This document shows positions 1-64,000 of a stretch of DNA of 64,000 nt, piece after piece; position 1 is the stretch's first letter; each line of letters opens with the position of its first letter. This stretch comes from Gadus chalcogrammus (lineage: Eukaryota > Chordata > Actinopteri > Gadiformes > Gadidae). The translations under genes and the position numbers were made by a program. The stretch lies in NCBI RefSeq assembly GCF_026213295.1, contig NC_079427.1:30412602-30476601 (forward strand), written 5' to 3'. Below the pieces are notes generated by a model, which had not been told where the DNA came from, did no database searches, and saw nothing but the letters and a program-made list of their open reading frames with translations.

Positions 1-486
1 AGACTGGATTCAACTATATCTGAATGTGTAGGTAATCTTATTTTCAACACACTAACCCTTGGGCCTTTACTACGCTAATTTGCATAATATTAATTACATT
101 TTAATATATATTTGTGTTGTACACTTCCTAGTGACCATCTAGCCTACAGACATGATCACCCACTATTAGAAATACAATTGACCATAAACTTAAGGAAAGC
201 CAAACCCCAAGAGAACTTACTTTAGATAAAAAAGTGATGTGCTGCATAGTAGAGCTATGCATTGATTCAACGGTCAACATAAATGCACTTAAATGCTATT
301 TAAAAACTGTACGATTTCAGGTCCTTAAATACCAAACAATTATCCATCAGAAAATCCAAAAGTATCTCAATAAATAAACGCTGGTTCTATGTAAACATCA
401 CTTTGAGATGATGTTCCTCTGTGCAGATACTCTATATTTGAAATGGGTAACTATGCTGAATGCCAGAGCAACAAGGCCTGGCTCAC
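1..486 (-). other. farsb intron 7 (partial)
   Basis: AT-rich sequence with no coding similarity or recognisable repeat. It is assigned to the intron following exon 7, because the next expected farsb residues are not present. Confidence 0.6.
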
Positions 487-25817
<25,331 letters not shown>

Positions 25818-25937
25818 TTTGTCAGCTAATCCTTAGCCTAGCCACCGTGGAAAGAGGACCCCTTCACAGTGTTGCCATATCGAGCCAGATTTCCCGCACA
25901 ATCAGGAAACACGCAGTACAGCCATCGAACTATTAAA

Positions 25938-25965
25938 GGCAACACTGGCTGCAGCCAGTGTTGCC
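25938..25965. repeat. Perfect 28-bp palindrome upstream of farsb
   Basis: The half-site GGCAACACTGGCTG is followed directly by its complement, about 120 bp upstream of the farsb start codon. Nearby GTTGCCAGATTGGGCGG resembles a common fish transposon terminus, so this may be two terminal repeats abutting. Confidence 0.85.
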
Positions 25966-25997
25966 AGATTGGGCGGAAAATCTGTCCCAATCTGACA

Positions 25998-26100
25998 ACC
26001 CTGCCGCTCATAGACGTCCGCAATACTGCCTGACTGTAAAGAGGACCCCTTCAGCCGCTCATAGACGTCCGCAGAAGTGCCTGACGGTAAAAGAAAATAA
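25998..26100. repeat. Tandem direct repeat upstream of farsb, two copies
   Basis: GCCGCTCATAGACGTCCGCA occurs twice about 51 bp apart, each followed by TGCCTGAC(T/G)GTAAA. AAAGAGGACCCCTTCA also occurs at about 25852 and 26037. Together these indicate a local duplication of the upstream region. Confidence 0.75.
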
Positions 26101-27858
26101 AGACGTATTTGCTGGGAGCAAGAAATCAATGTAATATTTATCACAAAAAATATATAAATGTATATCAAATATATAATATAAAAAAGCTTAAAATATAAAA
26201 CCTTAGCAAATATAAAACGTGGCTTGTCTGCAGCTGCAATGCTAGCTTCTGGAAGTGTGCGGATAAACAACGAATAAACCCAAGAAATAAAACAAGGTAC
26301 ATTTACAAGAAATAATACGAGAGTCCACCTTGAGGTCAAAGACTGAATTACACATAAGACTTTACAGAGCAGGAAAACACTGCCTGCAGTTACACAGTGC
26401 CTATAACATATATTTTTTTGGTGATGGTTGCTGCTAGTAATAGTAGGATGGTAGTCCCCTACTAATACTATAACTAGTTCTCGTCTTTATTACACTACAT
26501 GCCCATCATTATGTATTATTTTGATTATTCAATGTAGTATAATTGTATTTATTGATTTGTTTGAGGCTACAAAATATCTTTAGACTTCCACCTCCATTTA
26601 ACCATTGCATAAACTCTTATCAATATACCAGCATATATAATGCTCCACCTCTGGGGATTGTACTGACTTCAGTTGAAGAACTCAATCTAACTTATTATTG
26701 GACGAAATGTCATGTTGAATCTTTCCTATGCCTTTATACTTATATCACTTACTAGCTTTTCTCATGTTTAACTTGAAAAGCTTTGGTTCGTGAAGGTTTT
26801 CTTATGAAACCTCTCACATGAATCGTCCATCCTCACATCTGATTTTAGAATTATGAAATTACAGCCAACAGAATCCTCCCTATGCAGTTACCTTATACAT
26901 TGCTCTGATGTCTGAGCTTTCATACAAATAGTTTCTTCTAGGTCTGCATAACCAGTATCATTAAGTTCAGGGGAGGGTCCACTGGGATATTAAGTTCTTT
27001 ATATCTTATGCACCCTAATCGTTAGCCTTCAAATGGAATTTGATGTTAGCATTATGCATTATGCTGCAAATAGCCTTGTTTTTTTTGACCCGGGATATTC
27101 TACACACAAACCCCAGATTAAACTGTAGCCAGAGACTGCTATACCAGAAATAAAGACGTTATATACTTAAGACTTTAATCAAACAAATGGAAAAACAGAA
27201 GTAAAAAAATGTGGGGCTAGACTATAAATCCCACAGAGAAAGTTGTCTGGCAACAGATGGGTCGGTCGCAAACAACGATGGGAGTAGGCTCTCGACCACA
27301 AGCCGTTTCATTTATTTTATTATATATATAGTTTGCCTAGGCAGAAAGATATGAGATATCCGCACTACGGCTGCTCCATGCATGCAATATGTGTGTGCAG
27401 TGACTTACTGTCACGTGCATGTATGCAACCAATAAAGTGGGGATAGACAAGGATCATACCCTTAAAACAGGCTGTGTTAGAGATCGATACGGATCTCTCC
27501 GGTCTCAGGGGAAAATAAGGGAATGATGCACGACCATTCAAAAATAATAGTGGGTTTTTAACGGTACAAAACTTAATGGTAATGGGTGAAGTTTCCCATT
27601 AAGTGAACTTGCAGCAAGCACTAAGAGGCGAACTTAACCCCCAACATTTGCATAACGATACATTATAGATTACAATTATTAACATCACCTGATAAGTTCT
27701 CACTCATGTTCAACCATCGCAAGCAGTTCTAATAACTGATTCATCTGATTAATCAAAGTAGCGCAAAGAAGTCACTGCGGGTATCCATAAATTGTAGTTG
27801 TTATGAAGTCTAGTCTCACAAAATATCTCTTTTTCTGGTTTTATGTCATAGCATACGC

Positions 27859-28188
27859 CAGGGGTCACCAACACAGTGCCAGCGGGCACCAGGGCGCCCG
27901 CAAGGACTATATTGAGGAGGGGCCCGCAGGCCTGTTCTGAAAATAGCCCAACTCATTCTTGACCAACTCTTTCCCACCTTTTTTAAGTCATTGTTTATAA
28001 TTATTGTGAGAAATCATTAACATGATCAGTTTCTTCACATAGATGGGTATCATTAATCAATATTAATAATATGTAACTAAAGGCAAACTGAGCAAATTTG
28101 TTATTTCGGAAGAGTGTATCAAACTGGGTGCCCTTCGTATGACTCAGTATGAAGTAGCTCTCAGGTTTAAAAAGGTTGGTGACCCCTG
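27859..28188. mobile_element. hAT-type MITE (330 bp), near-perfect 8-bp TSD
   Basis: CAGGGGTCACCAAC at the left end is complementary to GTTGGTGACCCCTG at the right end. The flanks GCATACGC (27851-27858) and GCATGCGC (28189-28196) differ at one base. Confidence 0.9.
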
Positions 28189-29233
28189 GCATGCGCAATT
28201 CCGAGGGGGCGCTCTTATTTCGGAAGAAGGGAAGGTTTACGAAAAGACACGTAAGAGCTTCCAAACCTCGAGCTGTTTTGAAAGCATTGATAACAGAGTT
28301 GCCCAGTTAGTGACGTATGGTTCACCAGTGACGCGCATGAACATGGCGGAACATGAACGTTTTAATCAATATAACCGAATCAACCATCATATCACATACT
28401 TTACTATTGATTTACGTTGTAACAGTTTGTTGGCATCGAATTTGCTCAGTTTTAAACGTTGTGTACTACTGGTAAACCAGTTCTAGATAAGGGCAAGTGT
28501 AGGCTTCCATACAGTGGCAATACAATGTGCTTCTCATAAATAAAAGCAAAAGGATAGTAGGTGACAGGCTACAAGGAAATAAAGGCGTTGAAACTGATCC
28601 AACTAAGTTCTGTTTTCTGACAGATTTTTCATCTGATAAAAACGCCCTGCTGTGCAGAACTTTCATTCAATCATTTTACAAAAGAAATGTAAGGTAAATA
28701 ATATCCCCTGCAAGAATGGAACACACCCACCCCAGGGAGAGACATGCAGGGGACTGGAATCTATATTGCTCATCTAACGAACACATGATCACAATTATTT
28801 AGCAAATCCTTACTTTGATACTAATAGCTGAAATAGTTGTACACAGTTCTAAAGTTTCACAATTACGATCTTGCTTTTAAACATTTAAGCAAAGCGGAGT
28901 ACCGATTTCTTCTGGGGAGTACCGCATCTGCTGCTCTCGCAAGTGCGTTTGTACGCTGGGAAAGGCCCAGGTGTGTCCCCAACCCTTTTCATAGGTCAAG
29001 GCCCATCCCAGTCCGTTTTCATAGGTCCTGCCCCATGGCCTGGACCTTTTCTATCTCTGAAACTCTTCTTATTATGAGTAACACACAGACCTACCTCATA
29101 CACTAATTAGGTAGGCATGCATTTTGAATGTTAACACGAAAATGCATTAGGCCTACATATATAAATAAAAAATATATATATATGTTATGTTATGCTATAT
29201 ATATGTGTGTGTATATAAAATAAAGTACATAAA

Positions 29234-29347
<114 letters not shown>

Positions 29348-29466
29348 CAAAGAGTGTTTGTTATGACACACAACGTAGTCTACATTGGTCAAGAAATACA
29401 AAATAAATAATAGTTGTATGTACCTTATAAACTGGGACCTGCTTGATTTTAAAGCCCGTGTGTCTC

Positions 29467-29487
29467 TGACCTAAAGTGACCTAGGTC
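29467..29487. promoter_or_regulatory. DR4 nuclear-receptor element (LXR/TR type) at acsl3 promoter
   Basis: TGACCT-AAAG-TGACCT (29467-29482) is, on the other strand, AGGTCA-CTTT-AGGTCA: two consensus half-sites separated by 4 bp. AGGTC follows immediately at 29483-29487, adding an inverted half-site. DR4 elements bind LXR-RXR or thyroid-receptor heterodimers. The site adjoins the GC-rich first-exon region. Its function is an inference. Confidence 0.6.
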
Positions 29488-29499
29488 TGAGCCGCTCAC

Positions 29500-29697
29500 G
29501 GCACGCGCCACCTGAGCTGGTCCAATCAGACGGCCTGGAACAGACCGACACGATCAAGCCCTTTCCGTACTTCCTGAGCGGCCGCGCAGCCGCCTGCACC
29601 GGAGGAGCGACGCAGCCTGATGCCGTTCGTCTGACCGCCGTACCTGCGCTCATCACCTCGGTCTGCATCCGAGGCTGCGACAGCGAGAACTATCCCG
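29500..29697 (+). promoter_or_regulatory. acsl3: Probable acsl3 promoter and 5' non-coding exon
   Basis: A GC- and CpG-rich block stands out in AT-rich surroundings. It has a CCAAT motif (GGTCCAATCAGACGG, about 29519-29533), an ETS-like ACTTCCTG (about 29569), and ends CCCG/GTAGGA, a plausible donor at 29698. Mammalian ACSL3 also starts with non-coding exons. The transcription start itself cannot be read from sequence. Confidence 0.5.
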
Positions 29698-30188
29698 GTA
29701 GGAATTGTATATTCTTGTAATTTGATCCGTTATCCACGCAGATACACAGACGTGCTGGATGCTTCAGGAGCTTATTAGCCTACAGACAGTGAAAAACAGT
29801 CCAAATGAAGGTATACCCAATTCCTTTATGCATGCTTATTACAAAGGTTTATAAGCATGGACCCTGGCCCTTTATTCCTGACCAACATACGCCTATAATG
29901 TGCTGCTGTGCTCAATGATACTCAGGGATGAATAATGTATAGCTCAATGTCATGGCTTCTATGACAACCCTTTTAATGGTACAGCCTCCCCATGCTAAGC
30001 CTAGGATGGTAGAAAGTTGGCCGTTAAAAATACATTTTAACGTGAACCATCATGGAACATTTCTCTTTTAATCCAGCCTAATAACGTAGTTGAGTGTTCT
30101 CACTCGTTTTCTGCACCATGAGGAGATCATGTTTCCGCTTCAGCCCTGGAGCTGAGTCAGTGTTGAGCTCTGAATGGTTCCTCATTTT

Positions 30189-30240
30189 GTGTGCGTGTGT
30201 GTGCGTGTGTGTGCGTGTGTGTGTGTGTGTGGGGGGGTTG
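30189..30240. repeat. GTGTGC/GT microsatellite
   Basis: An imperfect GTGTGTGC run ending in a G7 run; intronic if the first-exon model is right. Confidence 0.85.
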
Positions 30241-30550
30241 GGGCAACGGTTAGTAAATAATCTAGGTATATTAAAGGGTGAGTGTGAATACACAAAAGAG
30301 CAATTGTCTCACAAGGATGATCCGATGTGACTTTGGGAGCAGGTTATACGCAGATGTCGTTCTAGTATTTGCATTATTATGTTTGCCTGAACACCTTTAT
30401 GTAACCAATCTATGGAAAATATTTCCACGATTGAACCTACCTACCTGTGGTCGGAACTCGGAAGACAGTGGAAATTTGGTCTGTTGCTGGTGCCCACCAA
30501 ATTGTGAGATACTCTAAAGAGAGAGCATGTCCATTTTATCCTGCAAACTC

Positions 30551-30580
30551 AAACACACACACACACACACGCACACGCAC

Positions 30581-30658
<78 letters not shown>

Positions 30659-30660
30659 AT
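30551..30660. repeat. (AC)n microsatellite with GC variants
   Basis: About 100 bp of AC repeat with a few GCAC interruptions at the left end. It is followed by an imperfect inverted repeat of GATCTCAGTCAAG (about 30661-30695). Confidence 0.95.
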
Positions 30661-30737
30661 GATCTCAGTCAAGTCCCTGTCTTGACTGAGATCATGCTTC
30701 AGCTCCGGCATTCTATTGGGAATCACACACCTTACTA

Positions 30738-31550
30738 TTTTAGGGGCTAACTAAACACATAGCCTACTAGGTTAGGGGCTAAAGAAACACATAGCTTACT
30801 AGGTTAGGTTAGGGGCTAACTAAACACATAGCGTACCAGTTTAAGGGCTAACTAAACACAGATCTTACTAGTTTAGGGGCTAACTAAACACATAGCTTAT
30901 TAATTAAGGGATAACTAAACACATAGCTTACTAGGTTACGGGCTAATGGTGCGATCCAGTTGCATGGTACGCCCACCCGTACAAGTCGTAAGGTGTAAAT
31001 CTCCCAGCTGTCTTGCGGTAGTTCACAGAGGAACGCCCCCTTTTGGTCGGTCCCACCCGTCCCACTCGGGACTCGGTTTGCTAAAGAGGCTAATGTAGCT
31101 AACAATAACAATGACTAGCCAATGACGAACAGGAACCCTATAAGTGCTGCAAGCCATGAAATTACGTCACATTTTCGCTAGAGCAGGTCGGGCGTACTGG
31201 TGTACCATACAAATGCATCGCAGCATAACTAAACCCATAGCTTACTAGTTTAGGGGATAACTAAACACATAGCTTACTAGTTTAGGGGCTAACTAAATAC
31301 ATAGCTTACTTGTTTAGGGGCTTACTAAACAAATAGCTTACTAGGTTAGGAGCTAACTAAACACAGCCTTCTAGTTTAGGGGCTAACTAAACATAGCTTA
31401 CTAGGTTAGGGGCTAACTAAACACATAGCTCACTAGGTAAGGGGCTTACTAAACACATAGCTCACTAGGTTGGGGGCTAACTAAACATTTAGCTTACTAG
31501 TTCAGGGGCTGACTCAATGCATAGCTTACTAGTTTAGGGGCTAACCATAA
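30738..31550. repeat. Minisatellite, unit about 32 bp, about 17 copies
   Basis: The unit core is GGGGCTAACTAAACACATAG followed by CTTACTAGTTTA, with many point variants. It is interrupted by a 279-bp MITE. It lies in the presumed acsl3 5' intron. Confidence 0.9.
30947..31225. mobile_element. Harbinger-type MITE (279 bp) inside the minisatellite
   Basis: The ends TGGTGCGATCCAGTTGCATG and the complement-like CAAATGCATCGCAGCA are imperfect inverted repeats. TAA is duplicated at 30944-30946 and 31226-31228. Adjacent repeat units show the empty site GGGGCTAACTAAAC, confirming the boundaries. Confidence 0.9.
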
Positions 31551-33080
31551 AGTTACATTCACAAGGAATTACATTCCCTCCCTCAGCAACCGCACACACA
31601 CACAGATATGCACATGCACACGCACCCACACACTCACTCAAACATCATGCACATGCAAAACACAAACACATGCTTGTACGTTCTAGGATAGCATAATATT
31701 GCTCCAATGATCCAATTAAGTTTTTTTGTACATTATGCACAAATCAAATGGTTTTACAATACATTTGTAATTCTTTGAATCAAGTATAAAACGAATGAAT
31801 GTTCCTAACACATTAGCCTCAAACCATAATTCTTTGGTCCTTCATTCTGCAGCCCTTGAATGCCATTTTCCATTATGTACATTTACATATTTTAGTGAAG
31901 CCATGATATTATTATTTTTGAATCAGGAAATAAAAAGTAAGATATAGATTTGTATTGCACACTCTTACTTGAATGCATACCATTTGTCGGCTTAATGTAA
32001 ACATTTGCCTAGCTCAAGCGACCCTGTTGAAAATGAAAAAGGGCACTGCAGTCACCACCCGGTTCAGGTCTAGAGAGCCAATGTCTAAAGGCCCAGTCCT
32101 GGGATTTGCATGATCCAATCATACATTCATATATTCTATTCTCCTCTTTTGGAAGCCAGCTGATCAGCCCTTGGACCATTTGAGGACTGCACAGCTGAAC
32201 CACTCCACTATAGTCACCTTGATTGCAGCTAAATTAAAAAGGATTTCTCAGTTCTAAATCCAACCCTGGTTCTGTAGTACTCGGATGGGGAACCTCCAGG
32301 TCCCAGCCCCTGTGAGAGGGGGACTTGGTGTGAGGGGGAGGGCCAGTTCCTACAGTGGACAGTACACCAGGGTTTACTGAACTGATTTATTCATACCTCA
32401 TCTCACCCTCCACGCACTGCACTTACCCAGGAGCCCTGCATTGATGCAGCTAGAGAGAATGATGTGGTTGGAACTGTTTTGTGTGTTTTAGTATTGTAGA
32501 AGAGTTGCAGCACGGAAGTCCCTGCTGCTAGGTAGGGGAGATGAGTGGCAGTCTTATGAATAATGGATTATGTGACTTGTGTATTGGTCGGCCACAGCCG
32601 TCACTTTGTAGGGTCCAAATAATGACCTCATCATCAGGTGAGATGTGTCCATGTGACCTGAGTGGTATATAACTGTTATGTCATTTCTAATGGCACTGTG
32701 GCTCCAGCCCATTTGCTTGAGATAAAGCTGGTACTCTCTGTGGTGCTCGTCTCTTATCAGCAGCATACTGTGTACTCAGTCATGAACAAACACATCAAAC
32801 ACCATCCACCATCCAGCAATCGTACATATCCGCTCTTTCACACACATCAGGCCCAATGTTGTGCTAGCAATGGATGAAACCTGCATCTCTGCTCAACAAA
32901 AACAATGTGGTCAGAGGGGCCACTTCCTCCACATTCATTCGAGAACACAACCCTTGTTTTCCTTTGTGTCGCTGTTTCATCGTTACAGAGTTTGCATGAT
33001 TTGTGTGTATTGTTGCCCAACCTCCGACCATAAGCAGGGATTTACGCTGTGCCAATGATGCTCTCATTCTTCACCTCCAG
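31551..33080. other. acsl3 5' intronic sequence, nothing recognised
   Basis: Unique-looking AT-rich sequence with a short CA-rich stretch near 31595-31640. No coding similarity was seen. Confidence 0.4.
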
Positions 33081-33419
33081 GAGCATAATCGGGCCTCTGT
33101 TTGAGACGAGGAGGCGGGAGCACCGTCTAGACCAAGGTCCGGCTCTCTCACAGAGGAAGGGCCGAGCGAGGGACCTGCTCGGCTGGAGACGAGAGAACCA
33201 CAGGAGAACTTATTTGTATTAACTCAGAGCCATAGGAGGCGAGGAGGGGACGGAGCTACCCCCGGTCAGCCCTTCTCTGGCCCAGGCTAGTCCAGCGCTG
33301 TCCTGATCCTGGCTGCAGGCCTGCTGGGACTCCACCAGACACCTGCTTCCTTACTGGTCTTGACACACACACACACACACACACATACACACACATACAC
33401 CCAGGGCCCTTCCAGAAGC
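33081..33419 (+). other. acsl3: Possible acsl3 5' UTR exon sequence
   Basis: A CACCTCCAG acceptor-like site at 33072-33080 precedes a GC-richer stretch leading to the start codon. A second candidate acceptor, CCCTTCCAG, ends at 33415, four bases before ATG, after a (CA)n run at 33362-33400. Which one is used cannot be decided from sequence. Confidence 0.4.
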
Positions 33420-61211
<27,792 letters not shown>

Positions 61212-61795
61212 CGCTGCAGGCAATAGCGCTGCAGTCAGTAGCTTCAGGCCTCATCAGGCAACGAGCCACGGAGACGAGACCAGCAGGGAGGAAGGAGAAG
61301 CTACAACAACGACTAGAGCCCTTGTGCCCTCCTGACCCGCCTCCCATCACCCCATTGTCCCCCCCGTTTACCCACTCACCCCTCTTCACCCCACCCCCTT
61401 TACCCCATTCTCCCCCCCCTGCACCCCATCCTCCCAGACCTCACCCCTTCACCCGATCTTCCCTGCCCCCCCCCCCCACTTCACCCCATCCCACCAACCC
61501 CCCCCCCCCCTCACCTCATCCTCCTAGCCCTCCCCCCTTCACCCAATCTTCCCTCCCTTTCACCCCATCCTACAAAAAGACAGAAGCAACCTGAAGGTGT
61601 GATTGGTTGTGTGATGACCAAAGGACCCAGAGTCTGAAGGGAGAATAATCCATGGGACATGGATTATTCATGGGAGAGGCATTTCAACGCCCCCTTGTTC
61701 AGTAGTATTTCTGATTTTATACTAACCTCTTGCATGGTCTGGAAGACAAAAGGCTGTGCCGATACAAGCTTAGCTTTGTAGACTAATAAAAGAGC
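61212..61795 (+). other. acsl3: acsl3 3' UTR (minimum extent)
   Basis: After TAG, a duplicated GTAGCGCTGCAGGCA motif, a C-rich tract (61340-61570, with CACCCCATCC repeats and C8-C11 runs), then unique sequence to the first polyadenylation hexamer. Longer forms are possible. Confidence 0.6.
61785..61790 (+). terminator. acsl3: Candidate polyadenylation signal AATAAA
   Basis: The first canonical hexamer downstream of the acsl3 stop, 574 bp past it. Use is not provable from sequence. Confidence 0.5.
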
Positions 61796-62074
61796 TGTGA
61801 CCCTCTCAGCCGGTGCTGCTTGGAGTTCCTCAGGGTATGGCCTGCTGGACCTCATGAGGAGACACTCAGGTTTACCGCAAGACGTTGTCCGTCTGTCTGT
61901 CTGTCTGTCCTGACCCCCGCTAATCATTGTTTGGAAGCACACCTATTGGGGTGTCTGGATCAATTCTGTTGATTTCTGATTTTCAGCTGATTTTATAACG
62001 TTTCTTTTGATGTTTTTGGTGTCCGGGAAATCATTTGTATCCAGATCAGGCTGGTTGTCTGGTTGAGTCCAGCT

Positions 62075-62262
62075 TGGCCTGCTGGTGGGCGTGTCCCTAC
62101 TGGTGGGCGTGTCCCTGTTGCCGGGCGTGGCCCTGCTGGTGGGCGTGGGCCTGCTGGTGGGCTTGGCCCTGGCAGGGGCATGGCCCTGCTGGTGGGCGTG
62201 GCCTTGGCAGGGGCATGGCCCTGCTGGTGGGCGTTACCCTAGTGATGGGCGTGTCCCTGCAG
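62075..62262. repeat. GC-rich minisatellite, about 18-bp unit
   Basis: CTGCTGGTGGGCGTGGCCCT variants occur about nine times. The two longer blocks with GGCAGGGGCATGGCC are themselves duplicated. Confidence 0.88.
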
Positions 62263-64000
62263 GTCAGGACATGCTGAGAGGGGACCTCTGTACTTCTGCC
62301 AGGGACTGATTTCGTTTCACACAACGCCCTTGAATAACAATCCAAAACCACTGTCCACTTTTATTTTTATATATATATATATATGTAGGTTGTTTTTAAT
62401 TATTATTTATGACTGCACCCACTTGTGGTGTTAAGTTTCAAAACAAATATGCTGCAGTTCCTAAACAAAAGTTGTTTTGAACCCTAACATATTACACCAA
62501 AATTGAAAGTACACTGCAAGTAAGAATATTAAGAATATTGTCCCAAAAAGTTAGTTGGTTCCAGATGGGAGGAAGGAGCAGAAACCAATCCCTCTGTCAG
62601 CGATGCAGTCAGCCGTAACACTCTGAGAAACTCCCATCCTTTGGTGACGTGCTTGCGATGCATTGCGTTTATGTTTTAAATACCGCTCATTTATAGGCTT
62701 GGCCCGTTCTTCTGGTCTTCTGCATGTGTTGGGAGGTTAGCATGGGCTGCAGAGACACCCCCACTCACCACAACACAGGCAGCCTGCAGAGTACTACTGA
62801 CCAGCCCAGGGGGACACCGTAGTATAGCTGCCTCAGTGCATGGATAAAGCAAACCAATGTAACCAATCAATTACTTTTAGAATCTAGACTTTACGGTGTG
62901 TGTGTTTCTGTGTTTGTGTGGGCTGGTGGGAGAGGCAAAAGCCTCTGGAAGGAAATCCTTATATATGTAAATTCTTCAGAATGATATGTCATGTTTCCTC
63001 AAAGTAATTTATTAGTTTTATGAGCAAACAGGAGAATACAGCAACAAATGAGTTGAATGTTTGTTTAAGGTTGTTTCAGTAAGATTTGCTGAAATAATTG
63101 AAACCGGTCCACGTAATATGAATTTCATCAATGTCAGGAAACTTCTTGCATGCTATGTATGTATTTTCTTTTTTCTTCTATAACTGGCAAGGAACCGACT
63201 TCCTCTGATGTAGCACTGGTCCATACCAGTGTGGACTTGTCATTCACAGGTTCATGGCTGATACAAGTCCAGTCAAGCTCCTCATTCATTCACTACTGGC
63301 TGTATATTGCATGAGCCAGCTTGTTCCTCCATTCATATAGAATAAGTTCTTAAGTCATATTTTCAGGTGGTCCAAAAGCAAAGCAACACAGTAGTTCCTT
63401 GACCCTCTAGTTAGATCCGGTTGGATTTGGTTTTCTTTGACATATTGTGCAGACATGAAGCCTGATCCCCAGCGGTCCCTGCAGACCGTGGATCAGGCCA
63501 CCTCTGAATTGAATCCATTCCATACTCCATGCTCTTACATCTGGAAGAAACCTGTTACTGAGACAACCTCTGACCGTCGGCTGAGCTCCATCATGGGGGG
63601 GATACTTAGGTTGGGAATCTGCCTTGAAATTCTCAACCAATGCCCAACCAATAATGTGAATGTTCCCTCGCCTTCCGGGAGAGAAGCTGATTAAATTAAG
63701 TATGATATCATATGATTGGTGCACTGTGTTTCTTTAGACTTCCAGGTGTGTTCAAGGAAATGAGGGCGTCCATTGGATGAGTTTATTTGAAAAAGTTTTG
63801 AATGAGAGGGAAGCCCTTCAATTAGGACTCTGTTACCGAGCATGCATCACAGTGGTGCAGCTCCTGCCATTGGCTTAGCTTTTAGAAGTTTCTGGTTAGA
63901 AAAGGAAGCAAAATTATTCCTAGTGCCTCTACGAATTCTCTTTTTTGCATAGTAAATTTCCTTTCCTAATGAGATGACCTGGAAGTGCTTGGAGGAAAGG
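62263..64000. other. Downstream intergenic sequence
   Basis: No ORF resembles kcne4, the next gene in mammals, and there is no clear element. An AT run is at 62370-62384. Confidence 0.5.

Noticed and set aside
63407..63724. 105-codon minus-strand ORF as a possible kcne4
   Set aside because: It has no transmembrane segment and no KCNE-like motif.

Overview
This window is nuclear DNA from a ray-finned (teleost) fish. It holds parts of two conserved vertebrate genes arranged head to head, embedded in a large load of fish-type transposons and very long short tandem repeats. The repeat families (Tc1/mariner, hAT, PIF/Harbinger, piggyBac and pogo elements, L2 and RTE-like LINEs, tRNA-derived SINEs) and the intron-exon structure exclude a prokaryote. 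The extreme density of CA/GT, CT and TCTG repeats resembles gadid (cod-like) genomes, but that is an inference only.

Left half, minus strand: the 5' part of farsb (cytosolic phenylalanyl-tRNA synthetase beta subunit). Seven exons were reconstructed by hand from the start codon at 25817 down to 487. All phases are consistent and give 239 codons. The rest of the gene lies beyond the left edge. Its introns are swollen by mobile elements: intron 3 (8765-23228) alone holds an RTE-like LINE split by a Harbinger element, a nearly complete hAT transposon with a three-exon transposase, piggyBac, pogo and Harbinger elements, and a hAT MITE. Intron 4 (2648-8691) holds a full-length Tc1 element split by a hAT MITE, a decayed YqaJ-nuclease ORF, and a minisatellite that abuts the exon 5 splice acceptor.

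Middle, about 25.8-33.4 kb: the divergent intergenic and 5' region. A GC-rich block at 29465-29697 looks like the acsl3 promoter and first non-coding exon. It carries a perfect DR4 nuclear-receptor site and a CCAAT motif. Between it and the first coding exon lie a minisatellite of about 32 bp interrupted by a Harbinger MITE, and several microsatellites.

Right half, plus strand: the whole coding region of acsl3 (long-chain acyl-CoA synthetase 3). There are 14 coding exons from 33420 to 61211, giving 720 codons plus a stop, with every splice phase consistent. The protein activates fatty acids to acyl-CoA at the ER and lipid droplets. farsb and acsl3 are also close neighbours in mammals (human 2q36), so this is conserved synteny; mogat1, which lies between them in mammals, was not seen here. 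Many acsl3 exons abut GT, CA, CT or TCTG repeats that enter the splice-site regions. Intron 5 contains a recent 1,746-bp tandem duplication.

No new multi-gene system was found. The most rewarding leads are the DR4 element at the acsl3 promoter, the minisatellite that has multiplied a farsb splice acceptor, the (GT)n-only splice acceptor of acsl3 coding exon 10, and several nested insertions with exact target-site duplications.
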